A stretch of 64,000 bases of DNA, taken from Paenibacillus mesophilus. Its GTDB lineage: Bacteria > Bacillota > Bacilli > Paenibacillales > NBRC-103111. Shown here in pieces: positions 53,197 to 61,662 of the stretch; the first letter of the stretch is position 1; each line of letters begins with the position of its first letter. Below the pieces are notes generated by a model. The model worked only from the letters and a program-made list of their open reading frames with translations. It was not told the DNA's origin and made no database searches. The stretch is from NCBI RefSeq assembly GCF_005938385.1, contig NZ_VCRA01000007.1, positions 310,001 to 374,000 on the forward strand. The letters are read 5' to 3'. The position numbers and the translations under genes were made by a program.

Positions 53197-54079
53197 CGCT
53201 CGTACCGGATTTCATGATCTGTCCGTAGCCGAGCAATACTTCGCGGACTCTGTCGCTGTCGGCGGTCAGCAGAGGACTCCGCGTTTCCGCGCTCGAAAAC
53301 ACGCCGAGATGGTGAAACAACGCTTTCGTCGTCGGAATTTCGTCTCCCGGGCCGAACATGCTTATAAAAGGAAGCAGCTTCTCGCTATACAGCCGAAAAC
53401 TCAGCTCCGCCTTCCCTTCACGGAAGGCGCGCCAGCAATCCCGGAACGCCTCCGGGTGAATGATCGGGGCAATGATCATACTGCCGTCCACTCCCGCCAC
53501 AAAAGAGCGGTAGCAAATAATATCGTCGCCTCCGAACACGACCAGTCCGGTTTTGCTTTTCAGCACTCTGATTTTGGCGAAGCTGTGGTCCGTCATCTTG
53601 ATCGCCTTGATGCCCGGCACGGCTTTGGCCAAGGTCAGCAGGTCTTCCGCCGTAAATCGGGTGCCGGTAGTGACCGGGTTGTCGTAAAACACGATGTCCA
53701 GTCCGGTCCCCTCGGCGACTTTACCGATATAGTCGATCACCATATCCAGCGAATTCGGGAAATAGTACGGACTCGGGACAAGCGCGGCCTTCACCCCGTG
53801 CTCCGCGGCGGAACGACCGATCTTGATCGCCTCCTCCAGACAGGTGTGGCCCAAGCCGACTACGATATGCTTCTCCGCGGGCAGCCGAGCGGCGATATAA
53901 CGGACGATTTCTTTCCTTTCCGCGGACGTCAGGGCCGGCGCCTCGCCGGTGCTGCCGCATACGACATACCCTTCCAAATAATCGGCCGTTCTTTCAAAAA
54001 GCCGGTCGAAGCCCGCGTATTCGATTTTCCCTTGCAGAAATGGGGTCGGAATGACCGGGATATTGCCTTGCATCACCAT
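53189..54079 (-). CDS. DapA/NAL-family class I lyase
   Basis: A 296-residue TIM-barrel aldolase of the dihydrodipicolinate synthase/N-acetylneuraminate lyase family. It has GSTGE (42-46), tyrosine in VFYDNP (Y132) and the Schiff-base lysine in GIKAIKMTD (K158 or K161). Real lysine synthesis is unlikely; such copies next to IclR regulators usually act on 2-keto acids from sugar acids or hydroxyproline. ATG 54079 has GAGGAG about 11 bases upstream. The frame is continuous with an upstream oxidoreductase remnant, so a longer fusion product of 422 residues is also possible. Confidence 0.87.
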   Translation of the reverse strand: MVMQGNIPVIPTPFLQGKIEYAGFDRLFERTADYLEGYVVCGSTGEAPALTSAERKEIVRYIAARLPAEKHIVVGLGHTCLEEAIKIGRSAAEHGVKAALVPSPYYFPNSLDMVIDYIGKVAEGTGLDIVFYDNPVTTGTRFTAEDLLTLAKAVPGIKAIKMTDHSFAKIRVLKSKTGLVVFGGDDIICYRSFVAGVDGSMIIAPIIHPEAFRDCWRAFREGKAELSFRLYSEKLLPFISMFGPGDEIPTTKALFHHLGVFSSAETRSPLLTADSDRVREVLLGYGQIMKSGTSDG

Positions 54080-54457
54080 AGGTATCCGTTCTCCTCTCGG
54101 TTTTTCGCGCTTCATCGGATCAGCGGATGGCTGCGGCTTTTCCTGTCTCGATCGCTTCCAGAACCCGACGAAGACGTGTTTGCCGCCTTCCAGCGCCCGG
54201 ATAAACGACTCCGCGTGCAAGTGGTCCGGCGTATGAACGGAAATCATGTCCACATCGCCGCATTCGCATATCGACAAGTCGTTGAACCGGTGTTTCACGC
54301 CCCACCGCTCCGCGGAAGCCGTCAACCGCTCCTCGGAAACGTCACAGACCGCCGTAAGCTCCACCTTGGGATGTTCCGAGTACAATTTCAAAAAAGATTG
54401 CGCTTGCCGCCCTGCTCCGATTACTCCAACCCTGATTTTCTGCTCCATGTACTCCAT
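54080..54457 (-). pseudogene. N-terminal remnant of a Gfo/Idh/MocA oxidoreductase, in frame with the DapA-family gene
   Basis: About 97 residues match the Rossmann half of Gfo/Idh/MocA dehydrogenases: IRVGVIGAGRQAQSFLKLY, the strand VELTAVCDVSEERL, and VDMISVHTPDHLHAESFIRAL, then GGKHVFV. The family continues with EKP at that point; here a charged, low-complexity stretch (GFWKRSRQEKPQP) follows and leads without a stop into the lyase. The remainder of the oxidoreductase is missing, so this looks like an internal deletion. It still has AGGAGG before its ATG at 54457 or 54448. Confidence 0.7.
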
Positions 54458-54702
54458 GACCTCCTGATCGATTCATTCGGCAATAATTGTACTCCTCACC
54501 CCTTTTTCGTTATACCGAAAATAAATTTGGTATCACGAAACAAACACACTATATCATCCCGTCTTCGATTCGGTCAATGTTTCTTTAAGTGTAAAAACCT
54601 TACCGGGAAGAATGCGAAATGTTGCATTTTCACCCCTACTGTGATTTAATAAAGCCATTGATCGAAATTGTTTTTGATATACCGAAAAGGAGCAAGTATT
54701 CG
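54458..54702. promoter_or_regulatory. Divergent IclR control region with repeated 18-bp palindromic operators
   Basis: TTTTCGTTATACCGAAAA (54504-54521) is an 18-bp palindrome with one mismatched pair. TTTTTGATATACCGAAAA (54671-54688) is a second copy with two mismatched pairs that touches the ribosome binding site of the IclR gene. A weaker third copy lies at about 54525-54541 (TTTGGTATCACGAAA). Position and symmetry suggest IclR binding at both divergent transcription units. Confidence 0.65.
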
Positions 54703-55494
54703 ATGGAAATCAATAAAAATCGTTACTCGGTCCCCGCCATGGAGAAAGGGCTGGCCATCATCGAAATGTTGGCGAAATCCAAGCAGCCGTTAGGAATTAC
54801 CGATATTTACGCCATCACCGGTCTGCCCAAATCTACTGTTTTCATGATCTTAACGACGCTCGAGACGCTCGATTACGTAGAGAAGCTGGATGGGGACAAA
54901 TATAAGCTGACGTTGAAGCTGTATCATTTGGGGATGAGTCTGTTTTCCAAATTGGATATCCGGCAAGTCGCCCGCCCGATTATGGAAGAGCTGGCCGAGC
55001 AGCTCCGCTTCACCGTGCATCTCGCCAAGCTTGACCACGGCAAGTCCATGTACATCGAGAAGGTGAGCGGACCCGGTTTCGTGCAGTTTTCTACCGCTAT
55101 CGGTCATACGTGGCCCTTGTACATATCCGCAGGCGGCAAAGTGCTGGCCGCTTACATGCCGGAGGATAAGCTCGATGAGATCATCGACGCGCAAGGCTTT
55201 CAAGCCTATACCGCGAACTCCATTACGACCAAGGAAGCTTTTAAGGAAATTTTGCAGTCTGTCCGGGAGAACGGGTATGCGCTCGAAGATGAGGAAGGCG
55301 AGAGCGGCATTCGCTGCGTAGCTGCGCCGGTCTACGACAAATCCGGCCAAGTCGCGGCTGCGGTAAGCATCACTGCGCTCCGCAACGAGCTTCCGGCCAA
55401 CAAGTTTCACGAAGTGGGGCTCATTCTCCGCGATCAAGCTCTACGGATCTCCGTACAGCTCGGATATGTAGAGCCGATCCAACCATCGACATGA
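54703..55494 (+). CDS. IclR-family transcriptional regulator
   Basis: A 263-residue regulator with an N-terminal winged helix (VPAMEKGLAIIEMLAKSKQPLG split by GITDIYAITGLPKSTVFMIL) and the IclR effector domain (RFTVHLAKLDHGKSMYIEKV, PLYISAGGKVLAAYMPED, GIRCVAAPVYDKSGQVAAAVSI). Effectors of the family are small organic acids or aromatics. ATG 54703 is 10 bases after AAAAGGAG. It is divergent from the lyase/PLP-enzyme genes and likely represses them through the palindromes in the shared region. Confidence 0.9.
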   Translation: MEINKNRYSVPAMEKGLAIIEMLAKSKQPLGITDIYAITGLPKSTVFMILTTLETLDYVEKLDGDKYKLTLKLYHLGMSLFSKLDIRQVARPIMEELAEQLRFTVHLAKLDHGKSMYIEKVSGPGFVQFSTAIGHTWPLYISAGGKVLAAYMPEDKLDEIIDAQGFQAYTANSITTKEAFKEILQSVRENGYALEDEEGESGIRCVAAPVYDKSGQVAAAVSITALRNELPANKFHEVGLILRDQALRISVQLGYVEPIQPST

Positions 55495-55508
55495 ATGAGA
55501 GGAAGAAC

Positions 55509-56135
55509 ATGCAGATGCTGAATATATTGAATAAGGAAATCGATTTGAACAAATCCGCCGTGTTGGATGACCAACTGACGCTTGAGGAGCATTTCGACAG
55601 GAAATGGAGTATACAAAGCGGTGAATGGCGGGTGGAGGGCGGCTGGTTAACCGGGAAAAAGCAGACGGGTTCCGGCCTGCTATTATCGCGTGACGACTAT
55701 CCCGGCGATATCATGATCGAATGCGAAGCAAGAACGGTACTGCCTTCGACGCACGACATCGATTTTATGTGGAATGCGACTTGGGATACGGAGAAAGAAG
55801 GCCGCACGGCTTACATAGTCGGGATCCAAGGCTGGATGGAGGGGAAAGCGGGCTTCGAAAAATTGCCCGACTACCGTCTGGTCGCAACTACGCCTTTGTT
55901 CAATTTTCAGCCGGGGCACCTATATCACGTCATGGTGGGCAGTATTCAAGGCCATTGCTTCCTCTTCCTCGACGGGAAGCTGATCATCGAGATGACGGAC
56001 CCGAACCCGATCGACTCGCAGCAACACGCCAAAATCGGCCTCGAGGTGTACGGCAGCCACGTTCAGATCCGTAATTTAAAGGTGAGGCAAATCGCTTGGC
56101 TTCCGAGGCAAATGAGTTATACGCCGGAGTTTTAA
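55509..56135 (+). CDS. Concanavalin/LamG-like protein of unknown function (DUF1961-like)
   Basis: About 208 residues with the beta-sandwich style of lectin-like glucanase folds: WSIQSGEWRVEGGWLTGK, DIMIECEARTVLPSTHDIDF, FNFQPGHLYHVMVG, HCFLFLDGKLIIEMTDPNP and a terminal HVQIRNLKVRQI strand. No signal peptide is seen, so it is cytoplasmic. ATG 55509 has GAGAGGAAG just upstream; ATG 55491 overlaps the IclR stop (ATGA) and is the alternative. It probably binds or processes a sugar, and is co-transcribed with the regulator gene. Confidence 0.75.
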   Translation: MQMLNILNKEIDLNKSAVLDDQLTLEEHFDRKWSIQSGEWRVEGGWLTGKKQTGSGLLLSRDDYPGDIMIECEARTVLPSTHDIDFMWNATWDTEKEGRTAYIVGIQGWMEGKAGFEKLPDYRLVATTPLFNFQPGHLYHVMVGSIQGHCFLFLDGKLIIEMTDPNPIDSQQHAKIGLEVYGSHVQIRNLKVRQIAWLPRQMSYTPEF

Positions 56136-56142
56136 CCCTAAG

Positions 56143-56183
56143 CAAAAAACATTCAGGGCCCGGCCTTCCGGCCAAGCCCTGAA
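56143..56183. terminator. Strong hairpin terminator between convergent genes
   Basis: TTCAGGGCcCGGCC and GGCCaAGCCCTGAA form a 13-14 bp GC-rich stem with a 4-base loop. On the minus strand it is followed by TGTTTTTTGC; on the plus strand there is no T run. It ends the transcript coming from 58120 and probably blocks the plus-strand one. Confidence 0.75.
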
Positions 56184-56326
56184 CAACGATTTACAGCACA
56201 ACCATGCAGCTTGGAATATTTGGACCGAATTAGGCAACTCCGTTACTTGCCGCCGTGATACCGTCGCCACGCCCAAATCGGCGGCAGAGCCGCCGTCACT
56301 CATTGGGCCGTATCGTCCCATCCTCC

Positions 56327-58120
56327 TTATCGTTGCAGGATCCGAACACAAATGAATATCGCGCCGGCCGCAACGTCCGCGATCAGTTCCCAATACGAGC
56401 GCCCGAATCGCTCGACCGGCCGAAACGAGGCGATCGACGTCGATCCGTCTTGACATTCCGCAGCCAAATGAACGCCTGTTTCCGCCGCGAGCAGCAGCGT
56501 CAGCCCCTGTACGGCATACTCCGTCGAGACGTTCAGCACAAAGTCTCCATCCCGCGCTCGCTTGAGTTCCATTTGCACTTGCTTGCGCAATCGAAACCAC
56601 CGCTCGATTTCCTCTCCGGTCCACCACTCCAACCCTTTCTCGCGTCCGTATCGAACCAGCTCGACAAGCGACTCGCCGACGCCATTTTTCCGTTTCCCAA
56701 CCATCCCCGGATGGAACAAAAAATGAGCGACGCCATATACGTCGCGAGCCCGGTTCGTAATCGCGCAAGCTTCCTCGAGCGTACATCGGGCGGGAACAGG
56801 CGGATCCCAGGCTAGCGTGGGCAAGCTCAACAAGTTAAACGGCCGATTCCTTTCGGACTCCGTTTCCACCGGGACATACGGGTGGCAAGTGCCGGCCAGG
56901 AAACCTTTGTTTCCTTGCTTCGTTCCCCCTTTGCTCTGCTCTAGCGAAATCCCGGCGCGCTCACACCAGCGGTAAAATTGGACATCTCCCTCCCAGCGCA
57001 AATAATGATTCTTATTGGTAACGATCGGACGATCCGGGAATTGCACCTGAAGATCGTCGAGCTGCATTCGGAAATGCTCTTCGGACCATTCGCTATGCGG
57101 AATTTCCGTACCCAGCGCATTATAGTGAAGCGCAATCTCATGCCCCTCGGCATCGATTCGCCGATTTGTCTCCGCGTCGTACCCCGGCAAAATGATGCAC
57201 CAACTTGACCGAACTTCCGCCTCGGAAAGCTTTTGCAGCGTGACGGCGCAATGCTCCGGATTATTGCCGTCGGTATCGTGCGAAATATGCCCGATTCCTT
57301 CAATCCCTCGGGGCCAGAACCATACTTGCGCCAGCGGGGAGCCTGTCGATTGTATAAGCGAATGGATCACCCGCTGCAGGACGAAACGCCATTCATCCAC
57401 GATCGGATGCAAAAAGAACGGAACGCCTCCGGGCTCGACCGCGTCCCGGTCGCGCTTCCAATCCAGCACGCAGCCGTCGTCGCTTTTCCAAATCCCGTCG
57501 TTGATGGCGGCAGTGCCGTCATCGGCGGGCAATCCGTCACGGACTACCGCTATTCCTTGCTGAATCATGAAGAACGTATTCATCAAATGAATTCCGATCA
57601 TAACGGCGCGTCCGTGACCGATCCGCCGCTCCGTAATGGCAGGGTGGGCCGCGTCTTCCGGCAGATCGGCTGGGACGCCGAGGCTTCCCGTCAGCCTGCC
57701 CCAAGTCTCAATGCCGCTATCCGCAGCCGTGACGGCATGCGCCCCGAAGAAGTGAAAAGAGCTCCTTAGCCCGGCCGCCGGGCATTCGGCATCTTTTTCC
57801 CACTGCACCCAACCTTCCTGAACGACCCCTGCCGACGTAACGCCAAGTACTTCTTCCAGCCCGTAGACGCCTCCGATCGCAAGCAGGACATTGCCTTCCT
57901 TGACGTAAGCGTCGCATACGGCCGGCCATTCCGCGAGATCGGAGGCCCCGGCCACAACCGTAAACCCTTGGGGCTGCCGGTCTATCCAATCCCGATGAGT
58001 CCACATTTGGCAACGATATCCCAGATAGGATAGCATTTCCGACAAATAACCGGATACCTCATTTCTGCCTTCCCGGTTGACGCGTGCGCCTTCCGCTTCA
58101 TTCCAAACGATATGAATCAT
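56327..58120 (-). CDS. Polysaccharide-deacetylase-like protein with N-terminal amidotransferase-like domain
   Basis: A 597-residue protein. The first 230 residues look like a class I glutamine-amidotransferase/ThuA-type flavodoxin-like fold (YLSEMLSYLGYRCQMWTHRDW, EGNVLLAIGGVYGLEEVLGV, RIGHGRAVMIGIHLMNTFF). From about 240 a NodB-like catalytic barrel appears: HISHDTDGNNPEH for metal binding, HEIALHYNALG, and ARDVYGVAHFLFHPGM. No signal peptide is present. The C-terminal 70 residues are a small beta domain. ATG 58120 follows AAGGGAACG. It lies in an operon with NagA- and creatininase-family enzymes. De-N-acylation of a sugar is plausible but not shown. Confidence 0.72.
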   Translation of the reverse strand: MIHIVWNEAEGARVNREGRNEVSGYLSEMLSYLGYRCQMWTHRDWIDRQPQGFTVVAGASDLAEWPAVCDAYVKEGNVLLAIGGVYGLEEVLGVTSAGVVQEGWVQWEKDAECPAAGLRSSFHFFGAHAVTAADSGIETWGRLTGSLGVPADLPEDAAHPAITERRIGHGRAVMIGIHLMNTFFMIQQGIAVVRDGLPADDGTAAINDGIWKSDDGCVLDWKRDRDAVEPGGVPFFLHPIVDEWRFVLQRVIHSLIQSTGSPLAQVWFWPRGIEGIGHISHDTDGNNPEHCAVTLQKLSEAEVRSSWCIILPGYDAETNRRIDAEGHEIALHYNALGTEIPHSEWSEEHFRMQLDDLQVQFPDRPIVTNKNHYLRWEGDVQFYRWCERAGISLEQSKGGTKQGNKGFLAGTCHPYVPVETESERNRPFNLLSLPTLAWDPPVPARCTLEEACAITNRARDVYGVAHFLFHPGMVGKRKNGVGESLVELVRYGREKGLEWWTGEEIERWFRLRKQVQMELKRARDGDFVLNVSTEYAVQGLTLLLAAETGVHLAAECQDGSTSIASFRPVERFGRSYWELIADVAAGAIFICVRILQR

Positions 58121-58138
58121 CGTTCCCTTCCCTTTCGT

Positions 58139-58255
58139 TTAAAGTAGCGTGATTCCGAAATAGGAGCGCAGCGCTTCGCGATACTCTTCTTCCGTTTGCG
58201 GAGTAAAGGTATGCACGCCATCGGTTGTGTGCCGTTCATTCCGATTCCCCTTCAT
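58139..58255 (-). CDS. Short reading frame of 38 codons (possible gene fragment)
   Basis: ATG 58255 to TAA 58139, overlapping the last 20 bases of the NagA gene. The encoded tail (TFTPQTEEEYREALRSYFGITLL) looks like the C-terminal end of a larger enzyme, with some resemblance to arylamine N-acetyltransferase ends, so it may be what is left of a deleted gene. It has AAAGG only 3 bases before the ATG. Coding status is uncertain. Confidence 0.3.
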   Translation of the reverse strand: MKGNRNERHTTDGVHTFTPQTEEEYREALRSYFGITLL

Positions 58256-59450
58256 AAACCTTTACTCCGTGCTTGTAGGACGCTCTGATGCGTATACCGC
58301 CATCGTCGGTCCGGTCGAACACCGCGATGTCCGCCGGCACCCCGGGTACGAGGCCGGCTGATACGGGCAGGCGCATTGCCGCAGCAGGGGCGGTTGAGGC
58401 GCTTACCCACGCCTCGGCAGTCGTACAGATGCCTTCCCTGACTAGATTCGAGATGCCGTGTGTCAGCATTTGCGCCGAACCGGCCAGCAGACGGGCATCT
58501 CGCTTCAGATGCAATCGGCCTTCGGAGGTGAGCACAACCTCGCCCGCGACGGGGTTATCATACTCGCCCGGCGCCATGCCGCTGTAGAGGACGGCGTCGC
58601 TGACCAGCACGAAACGATCCCGTTTCATCCTGTGCACCACCTTCAAGAAAGCGGACGGAACGTGGAAACCGTCGGCGATGACGCAACCGTACAGTTCGTC
58701 ATGCGCAAGCTGCTCCCACAAATAGTTCGGATGTCTGGGCAGCATCGGATGCGCGCCATTGCCGAGGTGCGTAGACATGGTCGCACCGGCTGCTACGGCT
58801 GCAGCGATTTGTTCGGATGAAGCAGCCGTATGGCCGATCGAGACGACTACTCCGCTATCCGCGCAGCGCCTAATAAAGTCCGGCGCCTCCGGCCATTCCG
58901 GAGATAGCGTGAGCAGCCTGATGCGGCCATCCGCAGCTTTCTGTAAGCGCCGAAACAAGTCCCAGTCCGGCGCGATAACGAACTCGCGCGGATGCGCACC
59001 GCGCGCTCCGTCCTCCGGCGATAGGAACGGCCCCTCGAGATGGATGCCGGCGATCGTGCGTTCCGTTTGCTCATCCAGCCGACAAGCTTCGGCTATTGCG
59101 GCGGCGGCCGATTCGGTGCGCCCGGGATCGTTGGTCACCAGCGTCGGCATGTACGATGTTACACCTTCTTTCCACATCAGTCGCGTCAACTCGATGACCC
59201 GCCCCGGCGGCAAGGGGTGGGAATTGAAGTCAAGTCCCGCGTGGCCGTTCAATTGAAGGTCGACGAGCCCGGGACCGATCCATGGTAAGTGAAGCGCATA
59301 CTCGCCTTCCGCCGGCATCCGTTCGATTCTCGTGATATAGCCGTCGGCAACAAAGAGACGAATATGTTCGCCGCTATCCGCCGCAAAGTGCCTGCCTTCG
59401 ATCATAAACTCCGTTTCGGAAACCGGGGCACCGCTGCCGCCTTTCCGCAT
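58236..59450 (-). CDS. nagA: N-acetylglucosamine-6-phosphate deacetylase (NagA family)
   Basis: A 404-residue amidohydrolase with the NagA blocks GPGLVDLQLNGHAGLDF, HLEGPFLSPEDGARGAH, SIGHTAAS, STHLGNGAHPM (normally HLFNAM), CVIADGFHV and VSDAVLYSGM (catalytic Asp). It deacetylates GlcNAc-6-phosphate or a related N-acetylated sugar phosphate. ATG 59450 is 11 bases after GGAGG; ATG 59459 and 59468 are in frame and nearer. The variant HLGNG block means the substrate may differ. It is in an operon with a creatininase-family amidase and a lipoprotein receptor. Confidence 0.85.
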   Translation of the reverse strand: MRKGGSGAPVSETEFMIEGRHFAADSGEHIRLFVADGYITRIERMPAEGEYALHLPWIGPGLVDLQLNGHAGLDFNSHPLPPGRVIELTRLMWKEGVTSYMPTLVTNDPGRTESAAAAIAEACRLDEQTERTIAGIHLEGPFLSPEDGARGAHPREFVIAPDWDLFRRLQKAADGRIRLLTLSPEWPEAPDFIRRCADSGVVVSIGHTAASSEQIAAAVAAGATMSTHLGNGAHPMLPRHPNYLWEQLAHDELYGCVIADGFHVPSAFLKVVHRMKRDRFVLVSDAVLYSGMAPGEYDNPVAGEVVLTSEGRLHLKRDARLLAGSAQMLTHGISNLVREGICTTAEAWVSASTAPAAAMRLPVSAGLVPGVPADIAVFDRTDDGGIRIRASYKHGVKVYEGESE

Positions 59451-59603
59451 ATGTATCATCGCCTCCATGCTATTCGTTGCGTATCCCTAGGAAGACCGTT
59501 TCGCATCGGTCCGCAGCAGTCGCGCCGATGATGCCCCCGCCTTCCGTCTCCTGCAACGCGCGAACAACCGGTATGCAGTTGTGACATCGGTTTGTCTTCC
59601 TCT

Positions 59604-60329
59604 CTATTTCTGCATTTTGTTTTGCCGCATCAGCATCAACTTCCGAATCAGGTCCAATGCGTTATCGACCATAATGTCCATCATCCGCCGGCCTTTGTCT
59701 TCCGTTGCGCATTCCGGATATCCCCAATAGCCGTCCTCCGTAAGCTCGGTCGAATCGAAATAGTCGAGGTAGTCCTGCGGATAGAACCGCCGATCGGCCG
59801 GCTCGACGGCTTGACCGACAAGCTCGGGATGAATATGCATCATGATGGAAGTCTCGTACTCGCCCGCATGGACATCATTCGCCGTATGCTCCATCACCTC
59901 GTGCGCACGCCCCACTCCGACGGCAGTGTCGATCAGAATCGTCATAAGTCCATCGAGGTCGCGGTTCAACTGCCGGATCGTCGGTTTTAATATCCAATTG
60001 CCGCCGTGGCCGTTCACGATAATGAGTTGACGGAAGCCGTCGTATTGCAGCGATTCCGCCACATCCCGGACGATGCTTCCGAGAGTCGCCGCCTTCAAGT
60101 AAACGGTTCCTTTTGCCTGCCGATGCTCGATGGAGGACGTTATCGGAATGACCGGCAGCAAGTAAGCATCCAGTTCGCGGGCGATCCGCTCGGCCCAATG
60201 TCCGACGATCAGGCAATCCGTTCCGACGGGCAGATGGCTGCCGTGTTGTTCGACGGCGCCTATCGGCAGAACCGCTATACTTGGAGCGGCTCGCTCGAAA
60301 GCGCGTGTTGTATCGCGAATCGTTAGCAT
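59604..60329 (-). CDS. Creatininase-family amidohydrolase
   Basis: A 241-residue creatininase-fold enzyme with the signatures LPIGAVEQHGSHLPVGTD, VNGHGGN, HAGEYETS and the terminal segment ending DIMVDNALDL. Metal ligands E, H and D are all present. The family includes creatinine amidohydrolase, a mycofactocin protease and pyrimidine-path amidases; the activity here is an amide or lactam hydrolysis of unknown substrate. ATG 60329 has GGAG 9 bases upstream; a GTG at 60344 is weaker. It precedes the NagA gene. Confidence 0.85.
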   Translation of the reverse strand: MLTIRDTTRAFERAAPSIAVLPIGAVEQHGSHLPVGTDCLIVGHWAERIARELDAYLLPVIPITSSIEHRQAKGTVYLKAATLGSIVRDVAESLQYDGFRQLIIVNGHGGNWILKPTIRQLNRDLDGLMTILIDTAVGVGRAHEVMEHTANDVHAGEYETSIMMHIHPELVGQAVEPADRRFYPQDYLDYFDSTELTEDGYWGYPECATEDKGRRMMDIMVDNALDLIRKLMLMRQNKMQK

Positions 60330-60360
60330 GGTCTCTATCTCCACTCCGTTTCCGCATGTT

Positions 60361-61662
60361 CTATTTTTTCATTTGCTTGGCTTCGTCTATCTTTTTGTTC
60401 GTGAGCTCGGCCGCTTCCCTGAGCGCCGTATTCATATCTACGCCTTTGGTCGCGATGGTGGTCAGTGCCGCGTTCAATTGTTGGGCCGCCACGAGTTGAT
60501 ATTCCGTAATATTGGACATTTTGGCGTGTTTCGGGAATAACGCAGCTACGTTTTGCCCGTTGTATTTCGGTAAATCCTTGCCGTAATTCAAATGCAGCTT
60601 CGTGTCGCTCAAAGCGGTAGCCAGCCCTCTCGCATTCAATGAAGCCTGGAATTCGTCGGAAATAATAAACTTCATCACTTCATAAGCTGCATCGCGATGC
60701 TTGCTGGTCGAGCTCATGAACCAGTAGTTCGCGCCCGATTGCGGTCCTATGCCGCGAATATCCGGGAAGTCCGGAATACGGACGACTCCCCAATTTTTTA
60801 CGCCGTCGCCCGGGGTAAAGCCGCAGCAGCCCGTATAGTTAGTGGCCATCGCCACAGTCCCCTTCGTGTTGAAAGCAGCAACCGTCGCCTGCGTCACATC
60901 GATCCCCGGTATAGTCATAAACCTCGTCAAGGTAGACACGATTTTCTTCCATGCGTCGGTCTCGAAGCTGGCTCTATGCGTTTTCGGATCGACCATATCC
61001 AGCGAATATTGATTGACCTGCAAATAGTTCAAGTTGTCGTTGGCGAAGCCATAATATTGCACATCCCCGTCTTTGCGCGTCAGCTTGACGGCCAACTCGT
61101 ACAATTCATCCCACGTGATGCCGTCTTTCGGATAGGGTACCGCGAACTTGTCGAACAAATCTTTATTGTAATACAAGCCGGACGTGCCGACGAAGGCCGG
61201 AAGCCCGTATATGCCTCCGTTAGCCATTTGCCGCATCAGTTCAACGACAGTAGGATCGATTTTGCCCAGATCCATTTTGTCGCGCTTGACTAGATCCGTA
61301 ATATCGGTTTGTAAATTCAGATTTTGCAGCTGCGTGTAGTAGTTCTGATAAGCTCCGAATGCGATATCAAGCGGTCCTTTGGTGCCGATATAATCTGTCA
61401 GACTCATCTGATCGGGAAAATGGACTTTAAATGTAATGTTCGGAAATTTAGTGTACAAGTACTTTCCGTACGTGTTGTCGAACCAGTCCATATTTTGCCC
61501 GCTCAAGCTGAACAAGTGAAGCTCGACCGGTTCCGCGGTCTTGCCGACTTGCGGCTTCTGCTCGGGTTTCTCTCCGCTCGAAGTGCCGCCGCAAGCCGTA
61601 ACTGCAGCAAGAGCCAAGGCGAGCAGGGCGCCGGCCCCTCCGCGATAAAAACGTTTCTTCAT
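60361..61662 (-). CDS. ABC transporter substrate-binding lipoprotein, sugar type (family 1)
   Basis: A 433-residue receptor with a lipoprotein signal (LLALALAAVTACGG). The family-1 sugar-binding fold includes YLYTKFPNITFKVHFPD, GTSGLYYNKDLFDKFAVPYPKDGITWDELYE, NWGVVRIPDFPD and a C-terminal helical tail. ATG 61662 has GGAGGAG 5-6 bases upstream. It is the first gene of the operon with creatininase-, NagA- and deacetylase-like genes, but no permease or ATPase gene is nearby, so it must use a transporter encoded elsewhere. Confidence 0.88.
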   Translation of the reverse strand: MKKRFYRGGAGALLALALAAVTACGGTSSGEKPEQKPQVGKTAEPVELHLFSLSGQNMDWFDNTYGKYLYTKFPNITFKVHFPDQMSLTDYIGTKGPLDIAFGAYQNYYTQLQNLNLQTDITDLVKRDKMDLGKIDPTVVELMRQMANGGIYGLPAFVGTSGLYYNKDLFDKFAVPYPKDGITWDELYELAVKLTRKDGDVQYYGFANDNLNYLQVNQYSLDMVDPKTHRASFETDAWKKIVSTLTRFMTIPGIDVTQATVAAFNTKGTVAMATNYTGCCGFTPGDGVKNWGVVRIPDFPDIRGIGPQSGANYWFMSSTSKHRDAAYEVMKFIISDEFQASLNARGLATALSDTKLHLNYGKDLPKYNGQNVAALFPKHAKMSNITEYQLVAAQQLNAALTTIATKGVDMNTALREAAELTNKKIDEAKQMKK

